Of a stretch of 64,000 nucleotides of DNA, positions 1 through 6,076 are shown one piece after another. A model generated the notes under the pieces. The model saw only the letters and a program-made list of their open reading frames with translations. It made no database searches and was not told where the DNA came from. Where the stretch lies: NCBI GenBank assembly GCA_001803205.1, contig MHBE01000059.1, positions 1 through 64,000 of the forward strand, written 5' to 3'. Each line of letters begins with the position of its first letter. Within the stretch, counting starts at the first letter, position 1. The position numbers and the translations under genes were made by a program. Origin of the DNA: Lentisphaerae bacterium GWF2_38_69. GTDB lineage: Bacteria; Verrucomicrobiota; Lentisphaeria; Victivallales; GWF2-38-69.

Positions 1-152
1 GAATGTATTTTGCCATTATGTATATCTTTGAGACCTTTTTCTATTTTTTGTCCAACATATATTTCATACATGATATCGTCCCAGGTCGCATCATCGGGAA
101 TTCTGTCAATTAATAATTTTGCATTTTCTTTTACTGTAATAGTATGAGACAT
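1..152 (-). CDS. Small antitoxin-like protein, 3' end cut by window edge
   Basis: The minus strand opens with ATG at 152 and reads MSHTITVKENAKLLIDRIPD, followed by DATWDDIMYEIYVGQKIEKG, to the window edge, about 50 residues without a stop. The 'NAKLLIDRIPDDATWDDIMYEIY' style of N-terminus is typical of short antitoxin-like proteins that sit upstream of RelE/ParE-type toxins; I infer this from the pattern only. A possible ribosome binding site (AAGGGC) lies just upstream of the ATG. The expected toxin partner would lie beyond the window's left edge and cannot be seen. Confidence 0.6.
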   Translation of the reverse strand, partial: MSHTITVKENAKLLIDRIPDDATWDDIMYEIYVGQKIEKGLKDIHNGKIH

Positions 153-162
153 AAGCCCTTTT

Positions 163-268
163 AACCACGAATGGCACGAATATCACGAATTTGAATACAT
201 ATTATTTTCTATAGAAGCTTGAGAGCTTCAATTTTGATCAATTAGTGTAATCTGTGTAATCCGTGGTT
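163..268. repeat. Family-I palindromic intergenic element
   Basis: The left arm begins AACCACGAATGGCACGAA and the right arm ends ATCTGTGTAATCCGTGGTT, its imperfect reverse complement. Near the centre is a small perfect hairpin, GAAGCT-tgag-AGCTTC (about 213-228). A right half-copy alone follows at 313-341 and runs into the end of the next gene. This layout recurs throughout the first 7.5 kb. Confidence 0.75.
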
Positions 269-313
269 AATTAAGGACTTTTATATAATTCGTTGATAGA
301 AGAATGGTTTATA

Positions 314-985
314 TTAGTGTTCATTAGTGGCAATCAGTGGTGGGCTAGTGTTATCACTCAAGATATCTTGAATTTTACGAGCAGTTTTTTTGCCTATCCC
401 AGAGACATCCAATAGTTCCTTTTCCGAGGCATTAACGATGTTTTTTATACTTCCAAAATGGTGAAGCAGTGTTTTTGCTGATTTTAAGCCTATTCCCGGT
501 AACGCTATCAGGAAACGAATCTTCTGAGTATCAATTCTCCTTGCCTTGTGACTCAGTAACGGGCCTGAGTTTTCTCCAATTCTCTGGCGATGTTCGCATA
601 ACTGATTGATATACCATGCAGTATCTGATTCAGATGTGGTTCTTAGCACTGGAATATAAAATGTCTGAGCTATAGTTATCAGCGCTCCTTTAATTGCTTC
701 TTTCGACAAATCAGGATATTTTTCGCCGAAAAATGTTTCACCTTCGATAAGCATAATCGGGCGTTTGCAATGTTCAGCCAAACGGTAAGCCTGGTTAAAT
801 AATCTTCCATCGATAATAGAAACAAGGAAATCGCATGTGGTTTTTCTTTCAATAACAGTATCCGGAGGAATGAAATAATCCCCAAATTTCAGCGCAGTTG
901 TATTAATCTCTATCTCATATAAGGATTTAAGAGTATTAATTAAAGTTTCCGCTTTTTCTCTAAAATCCACATCTATTTTTTTCAT
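314..985 (-). CDS. ERCC4-domain (XPF/Mus81-type) nuclease with helix-hairpin-helix tail
   Basis: This 223-residue protein has an N-terminal ERCC4 nuclease domain (about residues 1-120) with the family signature GD (35-36) ... ERK (46-48) ... D52. A C-terminal helix-hairpin-helix pair follows (about 155-212: LPGIGLKSAKTLL and VSGIGKKTARKI). The layout matches the nuclease half of XPF/Hef-type structure-specific endonucleases, which cut branched or flapped DNA; such stand-alone forms are commoner in archaea than in bacteria. The start ATG at 985 is preceded by AAAGGATT. The last residues (about LIATNEH) and the TAA stop are encoded by the right arm of a family-I intergenic repeat, so the native C-terminus has probably been replaced or extended. 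Function in repair is inferred. Confidence 0.85.
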   Translation of the reverse strand: MKKIDVDFREKAETLINTLKSLYEIEINTTALKFGDYFIPPDTVIERKTTCDFLVSIIDGRLFNQAYRLAEHCKRPIMLIEGETFFGEKYPDLSKEAIKGALITIAQTFYIPVLRTTSESDTAWYINQLCEHRQRIGENSGPLLSHKARRIDTQKIRFLIALPGIGLKSAKTLLHHFGSIKNIVNASEKELLDVSGIGKKTARKIQDILSDNTSPPLIATNEH

Positions 986-1108
986 GCCTTAATCCTTTCA
1001 AGAAAATACCATGTAATATTAAAATTAGATTTTAGATATTCATGATATCAACCAAAAAATCCAACTAATTCAAGCCTTTTTAACTCAATTAGCCTCCATT
1101 ATAGATTT

Positions 1109-1308
1109 AACCACTAATCTACACTGATTTTCACTAAGTATAAAAAAACTCAGGCATAAATTATGCCTTAACCTGAAAAAGAAAAAATAGACAAACACTA
1201 TTTGTACTTTTTTTATTTTTTAAGGTTAGACTAGCAAAAGCTTGTGAGCTTTTTAAATAATCCATGAAACCTTCTTTTATTATTGCCCATTAGTGTCAAT
1301 CAGTGGTT
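1109..1308. repeat. Family-I palindromic intergenic element (long form)
   Basis: The left arm starts AACCACTAATCTACACTGAT and the right arm ends CATTAGTGTCAATCAGTGGTT, imperfect reverse complements 200 bp end to end. The interior carries two further perfect hairpins (1152-1168; 1236-1253), the second followed by T-rich sequence, so it could also act as a transcription terminator. Confidence 0.75.
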
Positions 1309-1361
1309 TACCATCCTGTATTTAATTGTCTTTCCTTAAATAAATATAAAACCTTTTTTCT

Positions 1362-1461
1362 AACCACTAATCTACGCTAATCTCCACTAACTTATTTTAT
1401 ATGAAGCCTTGCTTCAGTTAATACATATCTTATTAGTGTGCATTAGTGTCAATCAGTGGTT
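1362..1461. repeat. Family-I palindromic intergenic element
   Basis: A 100-bp element with outer arms AACCACTAATCTACGCTAAT and TTAGTGTCAATCAGTGGTT and a central GAAGC-ctt-GCTTC hairpin. Its right end overlaps the start of the 372-bp direct repeat. Confidence 0.75.
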
Positions 1462-1817
1462 TACTTATATTTTCTCTGCCACAGATTACTCAGATTTACA
1501 CTGATTATGTATTTCTTTAATCCTGTCTTAATCAGTGAAATCCATGGACGGAAAAACTAAAGACAAGGACTTATCAACGAATTAAACCAATTAAACGAAT
1601 TACTTAAAAGCATCGAAATAATGATATTATTTCCAAGAAGCTGAAAGTTGAAATCAAAATATATTTTAGATTTCTCACTTTTCAGTCTACTTGTTAAGCT
1701 ATGCTTAAGTTGCTTTTAAAAAACTTAATATATACCTAAACTTCGATAAATTCGCTCAATTCGGTGACAGAAAAAGGTATTACATTAGTGTTCATTAGCG
1801 CCAATCAGTGGTTTGTA
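1446..1817. repeat. Long direct repeat, copy A
   Basis: This 372-bp stretch is repeated almost exactly at 4813-5191. Differences by eye are a few substitutions plus a 7-bp tandem duplication in the second copy (GCTGAAA). Both copies end in the family-I right arm ('CAATCAGTGGTTTGTA'). No open reading frame of coding character runs through it. The two copies bracket the AlbA regulator, the cupin remnant and the Panacea pair. Confidence 0.9.
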
Positions 1818-3283
1818 ATAATAAAATATCCACCGGTTTTTTTACTGCCCCTCCTCTCGACTAGTCCTTTAGAAATAAAAAGCTTGACATATCTATCAAG
1901 CGTATCAATTGGTATGTTAGTTTTTTCTTTGAGTGTTTTAATTTGAATGCCTGGGTTCTCCTTTATAATTTCCAATGTATGAATCTGCCTGTCATTTAAT
2001 CCGTCATTTAATCCGTCATTTAATCCGTCATTTAATCCGTCATTTAATCCGTCATTTAATCCGTCATTTAATCCGTCATTATTTTTTTTAAGTTCACATT
2101 TATCGGAATTATACCCTTCCAGAGGAATCCTAACAGTAAATAAATCTTGCTCCATAAATTCCAGGCTGTCGCAGTTCGAATATGGTTTTATGTACTGGAA
2201 AACTTTTCTAATACCTGTCCCTAATTCTTCGGCAAGTCCTATTTGGACAAATATTTTCGCTATATTAGGGTTTTTGGGAAAAGGCTCAAATCTTCCAGGA
2301 TAAAGGGAGCCGTAAGAATGGGGCTTATTCGCGTTTTTCACTTCAACTCTATCTTTATAAATTATCAATGTAGCGGGACTGGCATTTGTATATTCGCGAT
2401 GAATAAGAAAATTAGTTATTATTTCACGAAAGATAGTATCTCTTAATGATATACGCTGTACTCCATCAAGGTAAAATTTATCAGGGAGATGCTTAGCGAT
2501 GAAATTCATCAGAATATCGTAAGCATTAATTAAATTGCATCTGATATTTTCTCTATCATCATAGCGCTCAAGGTCATTTCTACGCAAAAGAGCATCAATT
2601 TTATAATAAGGGACTGCGCTTTGAATGACTTCTTCTTTCCCGAATAATAGCAATGCAGCCAAAGTAAAACCTTCCTGATTTGTTGCGAAGTCTGTTCTGT
2701 AAAGTCCTGAGGAGATTAAAAAGTCACGATCTGAAAGATTATTCCACGGATGCTTTGGTCTCTGTATTTTAATCATAGAACGAACTCTTTCGACAATACC
2801 TGCCTCAAAGTGTTTTTCTTTAAGATAGGGATAAATTGTTCCTTCCGAATAGCAGAAGTTCTTTCTGGTATAAATATTTTTTATCTGTTCATCTGACTTA
2901 ACTTCGTAATCGCCATCTGCCGCTCGATCGAAAATTTTATTATCGCATCTATGAACTTGAGATGAAACAGGTACATGAATATAGAGCAATATCTTGCCTT
3001 CATATGAAACAACCTCACAATTAATAAGAAAGGATGGAAATAGTTTGTTTGGGTTGTTAGAAGAGTTTGCTATGTCCTTGCCGTAGGATTCGACTTTCAA
3101 TGGATCTATTCCTATTACAGTCTTGTCGTCTGCCACACCAAGAAGTATTGCACCGCCATTTCGATTCAAAAAAGCGCAAATGGTTTCAAAGAGATTTTTT
3201 GGCAAACCCCTTTCAGCAGATTTGAACTCAATAGAAATCCCTTCGCCTTTTTGTAAGATTTTATCAATATACTCTTTATTCAT
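1805..3283 (-). CDS. AlbA_2 / HATPase-type putative transcriptional regulator with NDGL tandem repeat
   Basis: This 492-residue protein has an N-terminal Schlafen AlbA_2 domain (about 1-130; ISIEFKSAERGLPKN, GGAILLGVADD), a RecG-C-terminal-like HATPase_c_4 region (about 270-390; REIITNFLIHREYTNA, EELGTGIRKVFQYI) and a C-terminal winged helix (about 435-485). Before the winged helix the protein has seven NDGL units encoded by a 12-bp DNA repeat (about 1993-2083), so unit gain or loss would keep the frame. Such proteins are usually annotated as ATP-binding or DNA-binding regulators; their ligand is unknown. The start ATG at 3283 follows the truncated cupin-like ORF by only 5 bp. The final TNH and TGA stop are encoded inside the end of the long direct repeat. 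Confidence 0.8.
   Translation of the reverse strand: MNKEYIDKILQKGEGISIEFKSAERGLPKNLFETICAFLNRNGGAILLGVADDKTVIGIDPLKVESYGKDIANSSNNPNKLFPSFLINCEVVSYEGKILLYIHVPVSSQVHRCDNKIFDRAADGDYEVKSDEQIKNIYTRKNFCYSEGTIYPYLKEKHFEAGIVERVRSMIKIQRPKHPWNNLSDRDFLISSGLYRTDFATNQEGFTLAALLLFGKEEVIQSAVPYYKIDALLRRNDLERYDDRENIRCNLINAYDILMNFIAKHLPDKFYLDGVQRISLRDTIFREIITNFLIHREYTNASPATLIIYKDRVEVKNANKPHSYGSLYPGRFEPFPKNPNIAKIFVQIGLAEELGTGIRKVFQYIKPYSNCDSLEFMEQDLFTVRIPLEGYNSDKCELKKNNDGLNDGLNDGLNDGLNDGLNDGLNDGLNDRQIHTLEIIKENPGIQIKTLKEKTNIPIDTLDRYVKLFISKGLVERRGSKKTGGYFIITNH
1993..2083. repeat. 12-bp in-frame tandem repeat (NDGL codons)
   Basis: About seven and a half copies of the unit CCGTCATTTAAT (read on the plus strand) code for Asn-Asp-Gly-Leu on the minus strand. 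All units appear identical, which points to recent expansion or homogenisation by slippage or recombination. Confidence 0.95.
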
Positions 3284-3288
3284 TGCCT

Positions 3289-3426
3289 CTATTTGCCTGA
3301 TTCTGATACATTTGCCATTTGCTGAGACATATCGTTTGATGTGAAAAACTCTATCCCTTCCTTATGGAACTCTTTTGTTACTATTATTCCCAGTAACTTC
3401 TGATTGTGTGAGATTTGTTTAATCAT
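3289..3426 (-). pseudogene. Truncated N-terminus of a cupin-like (WxcM/FdtA-style) protein
   Basis: The minus strand from ATG 3426 to TAG 3289 gives 45 residues containing LLGIIVTKEFHKEGIEFFTS followed by NDMSQQMANV. The 'F-x-x-x-GIEFFT-x-x-x-x-SQQ' pattern is the usual beginning of small cupin-like proteins of about 130-150 residues; here the cupin barrel is missing. I therefore read it as a remnant rather than a full gene. Part of it (3316-3341) recurs at 4636-4661. Its stop lies 5 bp from the AlbA gene start, so translation could be coupled. Confidence 0.55.
3316..3341. repeat. 26-bp direct repeat, copy 1
   Basis: An exact 26-bp match in the same orientation to 4636-4661. The copies flank the Panacea antitoxin and its partner. 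This copy is inside the cupin-like remnant and codes for the NDMSQQM segment. Confidence 0.9.
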
Positions 3427-3445
3427 TTTTTTATTTCTTATTATT

Positions 3446-3476
3446 AACCACTAATGGACTCTAATAAGCACTAATG
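3446..3476. repeat. Family-I element, left half only
   Basis: Reads AACCACTAATGGACTCTAAT and continues to CACTAATG, matching the left arm of the family-I elements. No matching right arm follows, as the partner gene of the Panacea antitoxin ends at 3498. Confidence 0.6.
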
Positions 3477-3497
3477 TAAGTCTTATTTAAGCGTTAA

Positions 3498-3959
3498 TCA
3501 TTTTCTAAATATATCCTTTATTTCTTTTGCTATCATAGGACTAGCTAGAATCCCTTTAATAATTAGCTCCAAATGCTTTTGCGGTAAGTCTTTCTTATAT
3601 TCTATCTGGTTTGAAGAGATTTTATCCAGCAAGTCAGTCAATGAAATCACAAAATATTTATTACAGTCTACAATAGATATTTTTGATAACTCGTCATACT
3701 CATCTACTGATATTTTAACTAATGTCTCATTAGGCATATCTGAACGGAATTTTTCTACTTTTTCCACCTGAGAAGTTATAACGCTTAAAAGTATTGTTTT
3801 TCCTTTCAAAGGACTGGGAGAAATAACTATGAAAAAATGCGACAGGGGAGAAGACAAATCTCTATGCTGAAAATAATAAACAGTGCCTTGCCGTAACGAA
3901 ATAGCTACCTGCAAAGGTATTGATTGGCTTTTACTGCCAGAGTTTTTCGAGGTTTTCAC
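3498..3959 (-). CDS. Putative toxin partner of Panacea antitoxin
   Basis: This 153-residue protein overlaps the end of the upstream Panacea gene by 29 bp, a spacing typical of toxin-antitoxin pairs. It begins with a polar, Ser-rich 15 residues and then RQGTVYYFQHRDLSSPLSHF, FIVISPSP and KGKTILLSVITS, a beta-rich pattern that loosely recalls PemK/MazF-type or other SH3-like barrels. I do not recognise a definite family. Assignment as a toxin rests on position and on the known habit of Panacea antitoxins to pair with varied toxins. The gene ends at TGA just before a half repeat element. Confidence 0.55.
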   Translation of the reverse strand: MKTSKNSGSKSQSIPLQVAISLRQGTVYYFQHRDLSSPLSHFFIVISPSPLKGKTILLSVITSQVEKVEKFRSDMPNETLVKISVDEYDELSKISIVDCNKYFVISLTDLLDKISSNQIEYKKDLPQKHLELIIKGILASPMIAKEIKDIFRK

Positions 3960-4515
3960 TATCTATATACATTTCTTTGCTTATTTCTAATCTAGCTTTA
4001 TTCATTTTGCAGTATTCAATATTTACATCAGATGAATCAAAGAAATCTATATAATCCATTTTTATTCTCGAACTTCCAGTCGCCAGTGAATTTTCATGCT
4101 TTTTCCATTCTGAAAACTTGTGGGTATATTCCACAAGATTTCCAAACTTTTCTTTCAGTTCAATAGCTTTGGAGGCAGCTTCAACTTCTGTTTCAGAAAT
4201 AACATCATAATCTACTTGTAATAAAGATTTAATTTGATGATGGTATATTGGCTTTATATATTTGCGCGAATATGCTCTTTCGTTATCTGATAATAAGCCG
4301 TTGTGTTCAAGAATATCTTTAACGGATGAGGCGACAGGGCCATATTGCATAGCAAAATATTCATCGTTAGTTATTGTTTGTCCGTACTTTCTTAAATGAT
4401 ATCTATCAGCTAGATAAACAAGCTTAAGCAATTCAAGCTTACTGAGATAGTGTTTGCCGCTATTACAAATGAAATAGTTAATTAATTGAGTTGCTTTTCT
4501 ATAATTAAAATTCAT
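3931..4515 (-). CDS. Panacea-domain (DUF4065/SocA-like) antitoxin
   Basis: This 194-residue protein starts MNFNYRKATQLINYFICN and contains LSKLELLKLVYLADRYHLRK followed by YGQTITNDEYFAMQYGPV. These are hallmark motifs of the Panacea (DUF4065) domain, found in SocA and in a promiscuous class of antitoxins that neutralise many unrelated toxins. The domain occupies about residues 1-140; the C-terminal about 50 residues would be the variable toxin-contacting part. It is first of two overlapping genes. The upstream region to 4700 is AT-rich and probably holds the promoter. Confidence 0.85.
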   Translation of the reverse strand: MNFNYRKATQLINYFICNSGKHYLSKLELLKLVYLADRYHLRKYGQTITNDEYFAMQYGPVASSVKDILEHNGLLSDNERAYSRKYIKPIYHHQIKSLLQVDYDVISETEVEAASKAIELKEKFGNLVEYTHKFSEWKKHENSLATGSSRIKMDYIDFFDSSDVNIEYCKMNKARLEISKEMYIDSENLEKLWQ

Positions 4516-4635
4516 TTTGTCCTTCCTTCTTTATGAGCTGCGAAAATATAACACCTAACTTGTTTGAAATTCGATGGATAGTCAATTATAATTCATAATT
4601 ACATATTTCCCAGCCCTTAATAACCATACCCAATA

Positions 4636-4661
4636 CATTTGCTGAGACATATCGTTTGATG
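4636..4661. repeat. 26-bp direct repeat, copy 2
   Basis: Exact copy of 3316-3341 in the same orientation; here it is outside any gene. Together the two copies bracket the Panacea module like target-site or attachment duplications. Confidence 0.9.
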
Positions 4662-4702
4662 CTATGGTTTATGCATTAACTTTATAAACTTTAAAACCTT
4701 CT

Positions 4703-4828
4703 CACCACTTATCTGTACTAATCTTCGCTAATTTTAAAAGCGTTGGAGCTATTTTAAAAAATCGGTCAATTCGTTTAATTCGTTGACAAAAGGTTTTTAT
4801 AAGTGCGTATCAGTGTCAATCAGTGGTT
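4703..4828. repeat. Family-I palindromic element (diverged)
   Basis: Left arm around CACCACTTATCTGTACTAAT, right arm ending CAGTGTCAATCAGTGGTT. A second imperfect inverted pair inside uses the AATTCGTTTAATTCGTTGAC motif. Its right end is the start of long-repeat copy B. Confidence 0.6.
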
Positions 4829-5191
4829 AACTTATATTTTCTCTGCCACAGATTACTCAGATTTACACTAATTATGTATCTCTTTAATCCTGTCTTAATC
4901 AGTGAAATCCATGGACGGAAAAACTAAAGACAAGGACTTATCAACGAATTAAACCAATTAAACGAATTAATTAAAAGCATCGAAATAATGATATTATTTC
5001 CAAGAAGCTGAAAGCTGAAAGTTGAAATCAAAATATATTTTAGATTTCTCACTTTTCAGTCTACTTGTTAAGCTATGCTTATGTTGCTTTTAAAAAACTT
5101 AATATATACCTAAACTTCGATAAATTCGCTCAATTCGGTGACAGAAAAAGGTATTACATTAGTGTTCATTAGTGCCAATCAGTGGTTTGTA
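4813..5191. repeat. Long direct repeat, copy B
   Basis: 379-bp near-identical copy of 1446-1817, offset by 3367 bp at its start and 3374 bp at its end because of a 7-bp tandem duplication. It ends 1 bp before the stop codon of the vapC remnant. Confidence 0.9.
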
Positions 5192-5192
5192 C

Positions 5193-5312
5193 TTATTTAT
5201 TTTTTTCAAAATAAATTACACTTGGTAAATCTTTAAGATGTTTATCCTGTGTGTATAGCGTAGCTTTAAATAGCTTTGCCGTGGCATAGACAATACTATC
5301 TGCTGTTGAAAG
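5193..5312 (-). pseudogene. VapC (PIN-domain) toxin remnant, C-terminal 39 residues
   Basis: On the minus strand an open frame reads LSTADSIVYATAKLFKATLY, then TQDKHLKDLPSVIYFEKNK and TAA. This is the standard C-terminal end of a PIN-domain VapC toxin: S-x-x-D-x-x-x-x-A-T-A, then T-x-D-x-x-(F/L)-x-x-L-P-x-V. A TAG stop lies immediately upstream in frame and there is no start, so the N-terminal two thirds of the toxin, with the first acidic active-site residues, is gone. The remnant overlaps the last codons of the antitoxin gene in another frame, which marks the deletion junction near 5312-5320. Confidence 0.8.
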
Positions 5313-5520
5313 CTAAGAATCGGTCATCTTCTCTTTCAATTTTAGTATTAATTCCCTTTAAGAACCCTCTCATCTCTGAAGCTTTTTTCAAAGGCATTAA
5401 TTCAATTCTGCCATCAAAATTGATAAGTTGTATTTTTTGCCCTCTCTGTATTTTGGCTTTATGTCTAATCTCGGCTGGAATTACAATTTGGTATTTAGGC
5501 GATACGGTTACTGTATTCAT
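5296..5520 (-). CDS. AbrB/MazE-type VapB antitoxin, now orphaned
   Basis: The 74-residue protein MNTVTVSPKYQIVIPAEIR, then HKAKIQRGQKIQLI, has the swapped-hairpin AbrB fold signature (KYQIVIPAEIR). The segment after residue 48 (EMRGFLKGINTKIEREDDR) is the usual toxin-binding tail of VapB proteins. The last residues, FLAFNSR, do not fit the family and come from reading across the deletion into the vapC remnant. A good Shine-Dalgarno (AAGGAG) precedes the ATG. The gene may still express a DNA-binding antitoxin without its toxin. Confidence 0.85.
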   Translation of the reverse strand: MNTVTVSPKYQIVIPAEIRHKAKIQRGQKIQLINFDGRIELMPLKKASEMRGFLKGINTKIEREDDRFLAFNSR

Positions 5521-6076
5521 GTAGCACTCTCCTTTTATCGATACTAAAAGTGTAATACAGCAGAACTATAAAACAAGCGGATGCTTGTAAGCTTTTTATA
5601 TAATTCGTTTAATCCGTAATACTATCCATAATATTCTTGTTTTTTTTTGATGTTTTTCATTCAGTTATATGAATAACAAAATTAATTCATTTTTTGCCAC
5701 TGATGAGACAGATGGAATTAACCTGAGATTCAGCTGATTGAAAATTTTAAACCGGTAAAGTTTTAAAATTCTTATCAACTGAATCTGAAAATGCGTTTAC
5801 GCATTGCTGTTTCCTAGCGGTTAATTCCTTCACGGATAAATAAATCAGTGTTCATCGGTGTGTATCCGTGGCTAAAATATAACTCTTTTATAATATAATT
5901 TTTCTGTCCGAAATTCATTAGTAAAGCAAGCCTAAGCAGGGTTGCTTTCAGATAGTTCAATGTTTGAGTTATATAAGTAACCTTATATCGATTGTTTATC
6001 AATTAGCACATGATGTTTTTAACTTGGTTGCGGCTATGCTGCTCTAGGTAATTCATGGACAAATAAAGGTTTTATG
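5521..6076. other. Gene-free region with family-I element
   Basis: No credible coding sequence. The main structure is a long imperfect palindrome at 5696-5872. The antitoxin promoter is probably in the first 100 bp (minus strand). Confidence 0.7.
5696..5872. repeat. Family-I palindromic element (GCCAC...GTGGC variant)
   Basis: Left arm GCCACTGATGAGACAGATGG, right arm ATCGGTGTGTATCCGTGGC, imperfect reverse complements. Inside is the perfect hairpin AATGCGT-tt-ACGCATT (5790-5805). Confidence 0.7.

Larger units (their letters stand above)
986..1804. other. Gene-free repeat-rich region
   Basis: No credible gene was found on either strand. The stretch is filled by family-I palindromic elements (1109-1308, 1362-1461) and by the first copy of a long direct repeat (1446-1817). 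Small hairpins inside it include AGGCATAAATTATGCCT (1152-1168) and AAAAGCT-tgtg-AGCTTTT (1236-1253). Confidence 0.8.
4516..5192. other. Gene-free repeat region
   Basis: Upstream of the Panacea gene there is no further gene. The stretch holds the second 26-bp repeat (4636-4661), a diverged family-I element (about 4703-4828) and the second copy of the long direct repeat (4813-5191). Confidence 0.75.

Noticed and set aside
1993-2083. CRISPR-like direct repeats
   Set aside because: Units are 12 bp, contiguous and without spacers, and they code for NDGL in frame.
5814-6002. Minus-strand ORF of 62 codons
   Set aside because: It lies largely within a family-I palindrome, has no recognisable motif and no ribosome binding site.
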